Shown piece after piece: positions 35,140 through 45,397 of a stretch of DNA of 64,000 nucleotides. Position 1 is the stretch's first letter; each line of letters starts with the position of its first letter. The stretch comes from Francisellaceae bacterium UBA6186 (GTDB lineage Bacteria; Pseudomonadota; Gammaproteobacteria; UBA6186; Azoamicaceae). The stretch covers positions 1 to 64,000 of the forward strand of contig DITK01000053.1 of NCBI GenBank assembly GCA_002422785.1. Reading direction: 5' to 3'. The position numbers and the translations under genes are program-made. The notes under the pieces are model-generated. The model was not told the DNA's origin. It did not search any database and saw nothing but the letters and a program-made list of their open reading frames with translations.

Positions 35140-36471
35140 CTACAATAAAATTTCAACCTTAGCTTCGTCACGAATTTTCTTTAACCAAATTTCCAACATA
35201 TCATTAAATTTTTGCTCTCTTAAAATGTCTGCAATACGGTGGCGCATAGCATCGCTAGAGTTACTAACATCGCGACTACCGGTAACTTGCACTAGATGCC
35301 AACCTAATTCCGTTTTAAATGGCTTGCTAATCTCCCCTGTTTTTAATTGAGTAATGATTTCCCAAAATTCTGGCATTACTGATTTAGATGTCACCCAACC
35401 CAAATCACCACCTTTAACTGCCGTGCTCAATTCTTCTGATTTTTTTTCTGCCAATTTAGCAAAATCTTTGCCTGCTATAATTTGTTTACGCAAAATTAAT
35501 AAATTAGCTGTCGCTTCTTCTTCTGAGGTATTAACCCCTGGTTTAATTAAAATCTGCCTTACCCTAAACTCTTGATAATCATTCTTTTCACCCATGCGCT
35601 TATTATGTAATTTTATAATATGTAATCCACTAGCACTGTGGATCGGTCCTACTACCTCGTTTATTTTCATATGTGCAACATGTTTTACAAAAATAGTTGG
35701 TACTTCATTTATTTGTCGCCAACCTAAATCACCACCTTCTAATGCATTAGCACCGGAAGAGTAGGAAGCAGCTAATTGTTTAAAGTCCTTTCCTTGTTTT
35801 AATTCGTTAATAATTTTATTCGCCTTAAACTCAATTTCTTTTAACGCCGCTGAATTTGGTTTTTCTGGGGCTAAAATCAAAATATGTCCTAAACGATACT
35901 CTACACCACTGTTATCTTGGCCAATAGGTGAATTCAAATAACCATCTATGTCTATAGCAGAAATTCTGATTTCACTACCAACCTCGCGTTGTTGCAGCCT
36001 TGCTAATGTCAGTTCCGTTTTTACATGTTCTCTAAATTCCTCAAAACTCATGCCATCTTTTTGAATTTTTTGTTTATATTCAGCAGTAGTTAATTGATCA
36101 TTTTTTGCCAAATCAATTATCGCTTGATTAACACTAGTGCTGTCTACTTCAATAGCAAATTGTTTAGCTAATTGTAACTGAATATGATCTAAAATAATTT
36201 TATTTAAAACTTGCTGCTCTAGAATCTTTGGCGCAGGCAATTGGATGTTTTGTTTAGACAAACCATTAATTACCAACTTGGTTTTATTCGACAATTCAGA
36301 TAAAGTAATAATATCTCCGCCAACAATAGCCACAACTTTATCTAACGGCTGAGAGGCATATGTTATATTAAACACATGCCCAGCAATAAAAAAAGATAAA
36401 CCTATAAGTTGCAACAATTGCTTGGCTAGTAAGGATAATGATTTGCTGTGTATAATAATTTTATTACTCAT
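35140..36471 (-). CDS. surA: Periplasmic peptidyl-prolyl isomerase SurA
   Basis: Outer-membrane protein chaperone. Signal peptide in residues 1-40, an N-terminal helical chaperone domain (VVAIVGGDIITLSELSNKTK), then two parvulin domains (EYRLGHILILAP near 195 and EFRVRQILIKPGVN near 300) and a C-terminal helix. The 443 aa compare with 428 in E. coli. Next to lptD and rsmA, the standard order. Confidence 0.95.
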   Translation of the reverse strand: MSNKIIIHSKSLSLLAKQLLQLIGLSFFIAGHVFNITYASQPLDKVVAIVGGDIITLSELSNKTKLVINGLSKQNIQLPAPKILEQQVLNKIILDHIQLQLAKQFAIEVDSTSVNQAIIDLAKNDQLTTAEYKQKIQKDGMSFEEFREHVKTELTLARLQQREVGSEIRISAIDIDGYLNSPIGQDNSGVEYRLGHILILAPEKPNSAALKEIEFKANKIINELKQGKDFKQLAASYSSGANALEGGDLGWRQINEVPTIFVKHVAHMKINEVVGPIHSASGLHIIKLHNKRMGEKNDYQEFRVRQILIKPGVNTSEEEATANLLILRKQIIAGKDFAKLAEKKSEELSTAVKGGDLGWVTSKSVMPEFWEIITQLKTGEISKPFKTELGWHLVQVTGSRDVSNSSDAMRHRIADILREQKFNDMLEIWLKKIRDEAKVEILL

Positions 36472-36500
36472 TTTTGTAACCTGCTTTATAACCTATATTA

Positions 36501-38990
36501 TTAAAATTTTTCCTGAGCTTTATAACCAGCTATTTTACCAGATAGGTAATTATTATCTAAGGTACCCACATCAGTAAAGCCTTTAAAAACTATCTGTGCT
36601 AAAAATTTATTATCATACCTTTTTTGTATAAAATTTTCAGCAGAAAATAAACTTCTAGACCACGCCATACGCAAAATAGTACAGCAACCGTGTAGTTCCA
36701 CCCCAGCTAAACTATATACTGGACGCTTTTGATGTAAATCATAATCAAATTTGCCTAATAAATTTATATCATCCTTTACTGCCCAAATCATAGAAGTTTG
36801 CCATTGACGCTGAGGAACTGAAGTAAAACGTACATATTGGTAACCTAAATTAATAATTTTATCATCATCCAACTTATATTGGCCAGTCACCGTGCTGCTA
36901 CGTGTTTGATTTAATGTTTGCTTAACTACGTTAGCCTCTAACGATATCTCTCGGGTTAAATGATAATCAAACAACAAGGCAATTGGTGACCATCTGCCAA
37001 ATTGTAAATTTTCCCCTAAATACGAGGTTAAACCATGAAAATATCTAGCCCTAGCTATGGCAAAAGAAGCTTTTTCTTCTCCATCAACCGGCAGCAACCC
37101 GGTTTTAAGCCCAAAAGTAACTTGATTAGCATCTGATAATCTATCTACGCTGCTATAACGATTATCTCTAAATAATTGGTGATAATTAAAATCCATAGCA
37201 CCACTATCAAACACCGGATAACGATTTTGCCCAACTTTTGGTACGTAAAGATAGTATATTTTTGGCTCCAATGTCTGTGACCATTCATTGCTAATATTTT
37301 TAGCAAAATGTAATCCGCTATCAATATCTAACATCGGAATAACCCTAGATGGGTTGTTTGGTTTTTTAATCAACTTGTCAGCATGGCTAAGCTTTAAATT
37401 TTGATAAGATAATAAATCAAATTGTAATCTTGGTTTTAAATAACCATAGTTTTTATAGATCGGACGCTCCAAAGTGGGACGAAAATGCATACGCTTACCG
37501 ATAGTATTAGTTGGTACGTTATTTACAGAACGCAACTTAAAGTCTACATAACTAACATTGTATCTAGTAAGATATTTTTGTGGCCAATATAGATAATTCG
37601 AACTCCAAGCAATTTCCGGCATCTTTTTATATTGCTCGAGTGCCACCGGTCCTTCAAATGAATATAAGGTTTGGTACTGTAACGCCTTAAATACTAACAT
37701 CCCGTATTTATTATAGTGCTCTAGCCTAGCAGATTGTTCAAGATGCAAAGAAGAAGCATGCATTATTTCTTCTAGATTTGATCCAGCATTAGCACCAAGA
37801 GCAGATCCTCGATTAGTATTGGAAATTTTACTGATAGAATTCAAACTAACTTGACCAATATCTTGACCAAAATCTTGTAAATAGTTGTCATCACTAACTT
37901 TATTATAATTTATATGTAAACTAGAATTTTTTTGCATCGCTGTACTGGAAGACAACCATAAAGCATATCGACTAGTACGACGTCGCAAATTACTATAGCG
38001 CATATCGTTAGCTGTTATTTGACCAGGATCTGAAATTTTAGTATTAACAAAATTCCTATAACTAGTATCTTTAGGTAAAAAATTAAATCTAAATATTCCC
38101 AAAGACTTATGAGTTAAATAGCGAAATTGATTGTCCAGCTTATATCCTCTTTTGCTTAAATAAAATGGTGATATAGTATAATCATAATTTTCAGCCATGT
38201 TCCAATACCAAGGCATGCCAAAAACTACACCATGCTTCGAGCTGGTAGCCAAAGTAGGTACCAAAAATCCAGATTGCCGCCTTTTATCAATCGGGAAATT
38301 AACATATGGCCAATAAAATATTGGCACATCTTTTATATACATTTTTGCATGCCAAGCCTCTCCTCGGCCCGCAACTTTATCTATTTTTACTTTTTTTGCA
38401 AATAATCGCCAATTATTATTGCCAGGACTGCAAGTGGTATAACTCGCATCTGGCATTTGCATAGTATTATTGTCAAAAATTTCTATTTTAGCAGCATCGC
38501 CAGTTGCGTGACGATTATATATTCTATAATTAGCATTGTAGATAACTTTATAGTTTTCTTGTTGTAATACGGTGGCATTACTTCCTATCACACGCAACCC
38601 CGGCTCGGTTAATTGGACCAAGCCATTTGCAGTAAAAGACTCTATTCTACCATCAGAATTTTGTCTAACTTTAGCATGATCGGCAGTTAATTTTTGATTA
38701 TTTTTAGCAATAACCACATTACCATCAAAACTAGATAGACCTTTAGATACCAACTTAGTGCGATCAGAATTGATAATTAATGTATCGACCGGGTTATTTT
38801 TAGTTATTTCTAATGGATATACTGGTTCTAAATAATACCCATTACATAATTTATTCGCTTTTTGCTTACAACTGGGAAAATATCGCCAATCGCTATCATC
38901 TATTGGTTTATTAACATCTGCCCACAAATTAGCAACCATAACAAATAAAGATATGGCCACGACCCGCATTCTTAATTTGTTGATTTGCAT
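36501..38990 (-). CDS. lptD: LPS-assembly outer-membrane protein LptD
   Basis: Large beta-barrel that inserts LPS with LptE. The signal peptide starts after the chosen ATG at 38990 (MQINKLRMRVVAISLF); longer in-frame extensions reach into the divergent amgK gene and were rejected. A periplasmic jellyroll (SSFDGNVVIAKNNQKLTADH) is followed by the barrel domain containing FPIDKRRQSGFLVPT. Two N-terminal cysteines (PSCKQKANKLC) and the CCTIL pair near the C-terminus form the disulfide set of LptD. lptM at 28.7 kb is a likely helper. LptE not seen. Confidence 0.93.
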   Translation of the reverse strand: MQINKLRMRVVAISLFVMVANLWADVNKPIDDSDWRYFPSCKQKANKLCNGYYLEPVYPLEITKNNPVDTLIINSDRTKLVSKGLSSFDGNVVIAKNNQKLTADHAKVRQNSDGRIESFTANGLVQLTEPGLRVIGSNATVLQQENYKVIYNANYRIYNRHATGDAAKIEIFDNNTMQMPDASYTTCSPGNNNWRLFAKKVKIDKVAGRGEAWHAKMYIKDVPIFYWPYVNFPIDKRRQSGFLVPTLATSSKHGVVFGMPWYWNMAENYDYTISPFYLSKRGYKLDNQFRYLTHKSLGIFRFNFLPKDTSYRNFVNTKISDPGQITANDMRYSNLRRRTSRYALWLSSSTAMQKNSSLHINYNKVSDDNYLQDFGQDIGQVSLNSISKISNTNRGSALGANAGSNLEEIMHASSLHLEQSARLEHYNKYGMLVFKALQYQTLYSFEGPVALEQYKKMPEIAWSSNYLYWPQKYLTRYNVSYVDFKLRSVNNVPTNTIGKRMHFRPTLERPIYKNYGYLKPRLQFDLLSYQNLKLSHADKLIKKPNNPSRVIPMLDIDSGLHFAKNISNEWSQTLEPKIYYLYVPKVGQNRYPVFDSGAMDFNYHQLFRDNRYSSVDRLSDANQVTFGLKTGLLPVDGEEKASFAIARARYFHGLTSYLGENLQFGRWSPIALLFDYHLTREISLEANVVKQTLNQTRSSTVTGQYKLDDDKIINLGYQYVRFTSVPQRQWQTSMIWAVKDDINLLGKFDYDLHQKRPVYSLAGVELHGCCTILRMAWSRSLFSAENFIQKRYDNKFLAQIVFKGFTDVGTLDNNYLSGKIAGYKAQEKF

Positions 38991-39116
38991 ACACATTCTT
39001 AAAAACATTTTATTAATTACATAACAGCTATCTAGAATATCAGACCCATGTATTCTATAATTTGATTCTATACTGGGGTATGGTCCTTCAGCAAATAAAA
39101 TTTTTGGTTTACCAAT

Positions 39117-40184
39117 ATGAAATACAGCAATACTACCACTGAAAACGATAATAAAATCAATGATTGGATACAATCTATTAGTTTAGATCTTCACTTGGGG
39201 GATAATTGGTCTATTCAACCAATGGTCGGAGACTGTAGTGTAAGAAAATACTATTTATTAAAAAATAACCAAATCAACCCATTAGCTACTGCCGCACAAC
39301 AATTTGTCATTATGCAAACTCCTATTGATAACAGCATGAAAAATTTTATCAATATTGCAAAATTTTTAGCTAATTTAAATTTGCCGATTACAATTCCCAC
39401 AATTTATGCCATAAAATCTACCCCACCGGTTGGCTATTTGTTATTAAGCTATTTAGGAGAAAAGTTATTATTCAAAAATTTAAATCATAACACGGCCAGA
39501 ACTATATACAAAACAGCGTGGCAAGCTATGGCCAGCATTCAATTAAACGCTAAAAACATAAGTTTACCAGTTATGGATCGTAGATATATAAAAAAAACAT
39601 TATTATTATTTAAAACATGGTATTTAACCACTCATTTACATTTAACTAATTTATTTAATATAAATAGTTTATTAGATAATCTAGAAGATTACTTTGTTAA
39701 AATTTTCGCCTCTCAGCCACAAGTATTTGTTCATGTTGATTACCATTCAAAAAATTTACTTTTACCAATAACCACTGATAAAAACATGATAGGAATTTTA
39801 GATTTTCAAGATGCCATGCTGGGACCAATAACTTACGATATAGTTTCATTATTGCAAGATGCTTATTTAGTTTGGCCAGAAGACCTAACAGAAACCATTT
39901 TATTTGATTACTACGATTATTTAGTGGAACATAACCCGCAATTTAATGTTACTAAAAATCAATTTGTAAGATATTTTTATTTAACCGGCCTGCAACGACA
40001 TCTTAAAAATTTAGGTATATTTGCTAGAATGAAATATTTTTATAAAAAACCTGATTATTTACAATATATACCTAATTTATTGCATTATATCCATAAGACT
40101 TGTGATAAATTTCCAGACCCAGAGCTTGGCATGATAAAAAAATTATTAATAAACACTACTACTTGCCATACAACCGAAGCGTAA
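39117..40184 (+). CDS. amgK: AmgK-like N-acetylmuramate/N-acetylglucosamine kinase
   Basis: Aminoglycoside phosphotransferase fold acting in the AmgK-MurU recycling shortcut, which phosphorylates the anomeric carbon of MurNAc/GlcNAc. The Brenner motif HVDYHSKNLLL (HxDxxxxN), a DFQ in ILDFQDAMLGP, and a characteristic GDCSVRKYYLL near the N-terminus are visible. Two bases separate its stop from murU. AmgK plus MurU next to lptD-surA-rsmA is the Pseudomonas-like order. The pathway would allow fosfomycin-independent UDP-MurNAc supply (knowledge of the family). Confidence 0.93.
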   Translation: MKYSNTTTENDNKINDWIQSISLDLHLGDNWSIQPMVGDCSVRKYYLLKNNQINPLATAAQQFVIMQTPIDNSMKNFINIAKFLANLNLPITIPTIYAIKSTPPVGYLLLSYLGEKLLFKNLNHNTARTIYKTAWQAMASIQLNAKNISLPVMDRRYIKKTLLLFKTWYLTTHLHLTNLFNINSLLDNLEDYFVKIFASQPQVFVHVDYHSKNLLLPITTDKNMIGILDFQDAMLGPITYDIVSLLQDAYLVWPEDLTETILFDYYDYLVEHNPQFNVTKNQFVRYFYLTGLQRHLKNLGIFARMKYFYKKPDYLQYIPNLLHYIHKTCDKFPDPELGMIKKLLINTTTCHTTEA

Positions 40185-40186
40185 CC

Positions 40187-40858
40187 ATGAAAGCTATGAT
40201 CTTGGCGGCTGGTATCGGTAAAAGAATGCTGCCATTAACTGATAAAATACCAAAACCATTAATTCAAGTTAATAAGAAATATCTAATCGAGTACTCCATA
40301 TTGGCTTTAAAAAAAGCTGGAATTAATCAATTAATAATTAATGTACACCACTTGGGTTATCAAGTTAAATCAATGTTAGGTGATGGATCCAAATGGGGAG
40401 TCAGCATTAACTATTCAGAAGAATCTGATTTACTAGATACTGGCGGAGGCATAATCCAGGCAATTAATAACAATTTATTAGGCGAAAAACCATTTGTGGT
40501 CGTAAGTTCCGATATTATTACTGATTTTGATTTTAACCTCTTGATTCCACAATTATCTAAACTTGCTCACCTAATTTTAGTACCTAATCCTAGTTTCAAA
40601 TTAAACGGGGATTTTAATTTAGTAAATAATGAACTCCGATTACTTGATCATAATAACCCCGGATCAAATTATACCTATGCTAACATTGGAATATTTGATC
40701 CAAGATTTTTCTTAAATCCAATCGATAAAATTGTGCCGTTAGTCAAATTTATTAATAGAGCAATAAACAATAACCAAATCACCGGTGAAGTTTATTATGG
40801 TTCCTGGAAAAATATTGGCAACTTATCAGATCTGCGATCTGTAAATGTTACTTCTTAA
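40187..40858 (+). CDS. murU: N-acetylmuramate alpha-1-phosphate uridylyltransferase MurU
   Basis: Nucleotidyltransferase that makes UDP-MurNAc from MurNAc-1-P. The signature is ILAAGIGKRMLPLTDKIPKP followed by LIQVNKKYLIEYSI, and DTGGGI and SSDIITDFDF supply the metal site. I chose the ATG at 40187, directly after the amgK stop; an in-frame ATG 24 bases upstream lies inside amgK. Length 223 aa matches. Confidence 0.94.
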   Translation: MKAMILAAGIGKRMLPLTDKIPKPLIQVNKKYLIEYSILALKKAGINQLIINVHHLGYQVKSMLGDGSKWGVSINYSEESDLLDTGGGIIQAINNNLLGEKPFVVVSSDIITDFDFNLLIPQLSKLAHLILVPNPSFKLNGDFNLVNNELRLLDHNNPGSNYTYANIGIFDPRFFLNPIDKIVPLVKFINRAINNNQITGEVYYGSWKNIGNLSDLRSVNVTS

Positions 40859-41196
40859 TATTTTAGTCTTAGCCTTGGGCTATCATAAGAATCAGAACTA
40901 ACGCTACTAAGTACATCATTATTATCAGAATTAATTATTTCGCTAGTTAAGCTAGTATCGGTACTAATGCTGTTATTACTGTATATTCTAGGTAAATATC
41001 CAAGATTGGAAGTATAGTTATAATTGTAATTAGTAAAAAATAACAATAATAAATCTTTTATCATACCACAATTACACTCAAAATTATCGGGTGGTAGCAT
41101 AACTTCAGCAGAACAGAACTCAGCTAACCGATTGTTGTCAGAGTGAGGTTCTACGACCCTGACAACTTTTATATTTTTACTTAATTCATCTTCCAT
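40855..41196 (-). CDS. Hypothetical protein
   Basis: No family recognised. The 113 residues have no clear membrane segment apart from LLLLFF, and the C-terminal half is rich in Ser/Asp/Asn (disordered). Its stop overlaps the murU stop by 4 bases (convergent). A promoter-like pair (41232-41260) precedes it, which supports a real gene. Low conservation is likely. Confidence 0.5.
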   Translation of the reverse strand: MEDELSKNIKVVRVVEPHSDNNRLAEFCSAEVMLPPDNFECNCGMIKDLLLLFFTNYNYNYTSNLGYLPRIYSNNSISTDTSLTSEIINSDNNDVLSSVSSDSYDSPRLRLKY

Positions 41197-41231
41197 ACTA
41201 ACTTACTCTAAATAACAGCAATTGGCTGAAA

Positions 41232-41260
41232 ATGGTATATTAACCATAAATTTCTGTCAA
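41232..41260 (-). promoter_or_regulatory. Candidate promoter for the small hypothetical gene
   Basis: Read on the minus strand, TTGACA (41255-41260) is followed after 17 bases by TACCAT (41232-41237), four of six matches to the -10 consensus. Distance from the -10 to the start codon is about 35 bases. Confidence 0.4.
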
Positions 41261-41344
41261 AATAACTTTTTATATTGCCTATAATATCTAAATATGTCAG
41301 CATATATGATGATAAATTTAACATTGCACTTGTTTAACTAAATA

Positions 41345-42031
41345 ATGGAAACCACTAGTTTAAAATTAAAACCAATTCCCTCGACCATCCAAAGAGGAAG
41401 AATGTCTCACCAACAGCAACACGTTTTTGCAACGGAGCTAGATAATTATTGTATTGATTTTAATAATATAAAAAAATTAACTAGCCTAGAGGCTAACCTT
41501 ATATTTAACAACTATTCTAGACTAATCATTGACATAGGCTTTGGTAATGGCGATCAATTATTGCAATTATCCGAACAGCTGCCATCTTATAATTTCATCG
41601 GAATAGAATTATATAAAAAAGGCATAGCTACTTTAATCAAGAATATTAAACATAAAAATATTAAAAATATCAAAATTATTTATGGGGATGCTAAAGAATT
41701 ATTAAAAAATTTTGATAATCAACTAATATTTAAAGTACAAATTTTTTTTCCAGACCCATGGCCAAAATTAAGGCACCATAAGCGTCGGTTAATTAACCAG
41801 GATTTGTTAAATATTATTAAACATAAACTACTACCAAATGGGATATTACATATTGTAACTGATTCCGATAACTACTCTAAGCATATTATTCAACTGATGC
41901 AAAGATTCCCGGAATTTAACCACTTACAACAACATAATATACAGCGCCCAACAACCAAATTTGAAAAAACAGGCCTATCACTAGGAAATAATATCTCCGA
42001 TATGGTTTTTGTATTACAATCGAGTATATAG
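41345..42031 (+). CDS. trmB: tRNA (guanine-N7-)-methyltransferase TrmB
   Basis: Makes m7G46 in tRNA. Conserved parts are IDIGFGNGDQLL, IGIELYKKGIATL, and FPDPWPKLRHHKRRLI. Length 228 aa. No Shine-Dalgarno is evident upstream of the ATG. The next gene follows after 24 bases. Confidence 0.95.
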   Translation: METTSLKLKPIPSTIQRGRMSHQQQHVFATELDNYCIDFNNIKKLTSLEANLIFNNYSRLIIDIGFGNGDQLLQLSEQLPSYNFIGIELYKKGIATLIKNIKHKNIKNIKIIYGDAKELLKNFDNQLIFKVQIFFPDPWPKLRHHKRRLINQDLLNIIKHKLLPNGILHIVTDSDNYSKHIIQLMQRFPEFNHLQQHNIQRPTTKFEKTGLSLGNNISDMVFVLQSSI

Positions 42032-42055
42032 AAAAATAAATATAAGGGTTGAACA

Positions 42056-43903
42056 TTGTTAGAACAATCAATGAATTTAAATATCAACATTATATTATCC
42101 CTCATTATTTTAATATTTACAGCATTTTTGTTTTTTTCTAGTATTTTAAGAACAGATGTGGTCGCTGTATTGATACTTGTGATTATCGGGATCACTAAAC
42201 TATTACCACCCGAACAACTTTTTTCTGGATTTTCCAGTCAAGCAGTCATATCTTTGATAGCTATCATGATTATGAGCTATGGTTTGGAAAATTCTGGGAT
42301 CAGCCTAGTGGTTGCCAAATGGTTGCTAAAAACAGGAAGAGAACATCCAAAAAAAATTAGCCTACTCTTAATGACATTATCTGGCTTATTATCTGGATTT
42401 ATGCGGAGTATTGGTACAGTAACCCTGTTATTACCAATAATAACAAAAATTTCAACAAGAACTGGCATCACAAAAAAATTTCTCCTGTTACCTATGACTT
42501 TCTGTGCAATTTTAGGTGGATCTTTAACCATGGTTGGATCAACTTCGTTGATTATCTTAAACAGCTTGCTCGCCAATATTAATCAATTTGCTAATCTTGA
42601 ACATAAAACTACTATCAAGCCTTTTTATTTATTTGAAGTATTACCAATAGGTGTTTTGCTATTATTCTCTGGGATTATTTATTTATATTTCATTAGTAAA
42701 AAATTAAAATCTTCCGATAACCCAACTATAATTAGCGGCGCAACTAAAGCATACTTTCAAAAAACTTATTCTAAAGGAACAGATATTTACGAACTAAAGC
42801 TAACCAATAAAAGCCTAGTTGCTAATTCAACATTAAGGCAGTTAGAACAAATGCTACCAAATAGCATCTCTATTTTAGCGATTTGCCAAGATCAAGAATA
42901 TTTTTTCCCACCGCTAAGAAAAACTTTAATTAAGCCAAATGCCGTGCTTGCAATTATGGGAGATGCGGAAACTATCAAACAATTTGCTAAAGAGCATGAT
43001 TTGAAAATATTACATAAATTAGATATTTTCGCAGAAATTTTACACCCAACTAAAGCGGGTTTATGCGAAGCGGTTATTCCACCCAGTTCACAATTAATCG
43101 GCAAAGAAGCAAAAGAATTACATATGAAAAGAGCATATAAATTGCATGTATTAGCATTATTCCGCGACAGCAATGTTTATAGCGGCGAAGAATTAAATGC
43201 CCTTATCCTGCGCAGCGGTGATACTTTGGGAATGTTTAGCAATTGGGAAGCATTAAATGAATTCAAAAAAAATTCTGATTTTTTTGTATTAACTACTTCT
43301 TATCCATTAGATAAATTTTATCCTAAAAAAATGCCTTTTGCCTTAGGTTTTTTTTTCTTATCTATTTTTTTAGTAATTTCCAATTGGTTGCCAATTTCAG
43401 TAGGATTATTAATTGGTGCAGTTGGGATGATAGCAACTGGCGTATTATCTATTGATCAAGCATACAGTGCTGTTAGTTGGAAAACTATTTTTTTAATAGC
43501 AGGCTTAATGCCGTTAGGATTGGTGCTAGAAACTACGGGAACTACAGAATGGCTGATTGCTATTATAACTCAAAATAATATCATTACCTCTCCACTTATA
43601 ATGCAAATTGCTTTAATAATTGTATCTGGCGGCTTAGCTTTAGTTATATCTAATGTAGGTGCTACAATATTTTTAGTACCCATCGCACTAGAGCTTGCTA
43701 ATACTGTTGGAGCCGATCCTAGGATTTTTGCTTTAACCGTAGCATTATCCACTGCTAATACTTTTATATTCCCTACCCACCAAGTAAATGCTTTGATTGC
43801 AGGACCTGGTGGTTATTCTGCCAATGATTTTATGAAAATTGGTGGCTGGATGAGTCTTATTTTTGTAGTAACTATATTTGTTGGCTTAAATTTATTTTTT
43901 TAA
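42056..43903 (+). CDS. SLC13-type membrane permease with two TrkA-C domains
   Basis: Divalent-anion/sodium symporter family protein (about 615 residues). Two blocks of membrane helices (residues ~10-215 and ~425-615) flank a soluble middle part with two RCK-C (TrkA_C) modules beginning near YELKLTNKSLVANSTLRQL and LCEAVIPPSSQLIGKEAKEL. The sodium/substrate loop near TANTFIFPTHQVNALI is typical. Substrate unknown. The TTG start at 42056 has AAGGG nearby; an ATG at 42071 is the alternative. Confidence 0.8.
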   Translation: MLEQSMNLNINIILSLIILIFTAFLFFSSILRTDVVAVLILVIIGITKLLPPEQLFSGFSSQAVISLIAIMIMSYGLENSGISLVVAKWLLKTGREHPKKISLLLMTLSGLLSGFMRSIGTVTLLLPIITKISTRTGITKKFLLLPMTFCAILGGSLTMVGSTSLIILNSLLANINQFANLEHKTTIKPFYLFEVLPIGVLLLFSGIIYLYFISKKLKSSDNPTIISGATKAYFQKTYSKGTDIYELKLTNKSLVANSTLRQLEQMLPNSISILAICQDQEYFFPPLRKTLIKPNAVLAIMGDAETIKQFAKEHDLKILHKLDIFAEILHPTKAGLCEAVIPPSSQLIGKEAKELHMKRAYKLHVLALFRDSNVYSGEELNALILRSGDTLGMFSNWEALNEFKKNSDFFVLTTSYPLDKFYPKKMPFALGFFFLSIFLVISNWLPISVGLLIGAVGMIATGVLSIDQAYSAVSWKTIFLIAGLMPLGLVLETTGTTEWLIAIITQNNIITSPLIMQIALIIVSGGLALVISNVGATIFLVPIALELANTVGADPRIFALTVALSTANTFIFPTHQVNALIAGPGGYSANDFMKIGGWMSLIFVVTIFVGLNLFF

Positions 43904-43924
43904 AATATAAAATGGGTATAACAC

Positions 43925-44584
43925 ATGCACGATTTAAACTTAATACAATCTATTGCCATTTGGACTTTGCCGGTATTACTAGCTATTATCGTACACGAAG
44001 TGGCACACGGATATGTCGCAAATTTACTTGGAGATCAAACCGCACTGATGCTAGGCAGGCTAACATTAAATCCTCTAAAACATATTGATCCCATAGGTAC
44101 CATAATCATGCCATTAATCTGCATACTGGCAGGTAGTTTTATTTTTGGCTGGGCAAAACCAGTTCCGATAAATTCTAGAAATTTCAAAAATTTCCGTAAA
44201 GATACTGCAATGGTTGCAATCGCCGGGCCTATGTCCAACTTGTTTATGGCAATTATATGGGCTGTATTTGTTAAAAGTATAATATTATTTATACCTAATA
44301 CTCTGATGCCTATAGCTAGATTGTTTTTAATCCATATGGGGTATGCTGGAATTACTATAAATATTTTATTATTGGTGTTAAATTTAATTCCTATTCCACC
44401 ACTAGATGGCAGCCGAGTTGTGGCAAGCTTATTACCACAGAATATGGCCGATATTTATGGCAAGATTGAGCAATATGGATTTATTATTTTAATCATTTTA
44501 ATGTACACCAATGTACTATCTAGAGTTATAGTGCCACCACTTAATTGGATCCAAAACAATATTTTTGATTTTTTGTCAATATAA
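43925..44584 (+). CDS. Site-2 protease family zinc metallopeptidase (M50)
   Basis: Intramembrane protease-like protein with six hydrophobic helices. The zinc motif HEVAH (His24, Glu25, His28) lies in the second helix and the distal Asp in PPLDGSR near residue 160. The small size (219 aa) and absence of a PDZ domain resemble the YwhC/Rv2625c-like group. The target is unknown; the gene stands 20 bases after the SLC13-like gene. Confidence 0.85.
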   Translation: MHDLNLIQSIAIWTLPVLLAIIVHEVAHGYVANLLGDQTALMLGRLTLNPLKHIDPIGTIIMPLICILAGSFIFGWAKPVPINSRNFKNFRKDTAMVAIAGPMSNLFMAIIWAVFVKSIILFIPNTLMPIARLFLIHMGYAGITINILLLVLNLIPIPPLDGSRVVASLLPQNMADIYGKIEQYGFIILIILMYTNVLSRVIVPPLNWIQNNIFDFLSI

Positions 44585-44605
44585 TATATTTAACTTATTC
44601 TGGTA

Positions 44606-45301
44606 TTACAATTGATCTTGATCTGCAAAAGCAACCGCACCCCACCCATGATCATGAGATAAACTTATATCAATTGTAGTTAATCTATGATCTTTAATAC
44701 ATACTATTGGTGGACCATGGCGTGTAGCATTATTAACAATAATATTTGGTCTAATTATTTCTATCTGTTGATCCAACCCACAAGATATAAGAAATTGTGT
44801 AGCATGCCATCTAGTACTACATGATTCTTTAATATGATCTTCTGAATCGATAGCAAAAATACTGTATTGAATTTTATCCCAAGCAGTAAATATTTTATTA
44901 TTACTTAATAATACTGCAACAGCATGCACTGTGTATTTATCGAATTGCCATTTAATTGCAACTGTTTTATTTTTATAACTGACAAACCCTGTAATAGGCT
45001 TGTTATAATTATTAAATTTAATAACTGCAACATCTATATCAAATGTTATGTCAAATTTACTATGAGAAAATATTAATTCAGGATTTTTTTTTTGACATGC
45101 TTTAAAGCTAGCTTCTTTAGCTGCCCAAATAGCCCACATTATATTTGATTTATGCTTAGGGCTGGTAACAAGTTCTATAATATTTTGTTCTGATTTAGTA
45201 AATACTCGCTTTACAAATCTTTGATCTAAATATTTAGATTTAGCTCTTGCGGTAGATAGATTTACAATATCGTTACCTAAGCTTGATTCTATTGGTGACA
45301 T
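44606..45301 (-). CDS. 4'-phosphopantetheinyl transferase with unusual motif order
   Basis: Activates carrier proteins by adding 4'-phosphopantetheine. GNDIV (GxDxV, metal site) is near residue 9 and WAAKEASFKA follows about 50 residues later, the AcpS spacing, but the protein is twice the size of AcpS. The second half contains TRHGPPIV and ISLSHDHGWGAVAF, an AcpS-like C-terminal end. In Sfp the order of modules is different. The start at 45301 (MSPIESSLGNDIV) is preferred because a GGA lies 10 bases upstream; an ATG at 45334 is possible. It may serve the atypical ACP at 59.4 kb. Confidence 0.78.
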   Translation of the reverse strand: MSPIESSLGNDIVNLSTARAKSKYLDQRFVKRVFTKSEQNIIELVTSPKHKSNIMWAIWAAKEASFKACQKKNPELIFSHSKFDITFDIDVAVIKFNNYNKPITGFVSYKNKTVAIKWQFDKYTVHAVAVLLSNNKIFTAWDKIQYSIFAIDSEDHIKESCSTRWHATQFLISCGLDQQIEIIRPNIIVNNATRHGPPIVCIKDHRLTTIDISLSHDHGWGAVAFADQDQL

Positions 45302-45397
45302 AATTAAATTTTCCAAAATTAAATTAATAGACATAATTATATTATCTAGTATAAAATGGCTTTATACTATTTTTTGTGTCAATTTAGGGATAATTAT

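Noticed and set aside
36501..39173. Long in-frame extension of lptD into the upstream region
   Set aside because: The extension overlaps the amgK 5' end and lacks a signal peptide at its start; the ATG at 38990 gives a proper signal.
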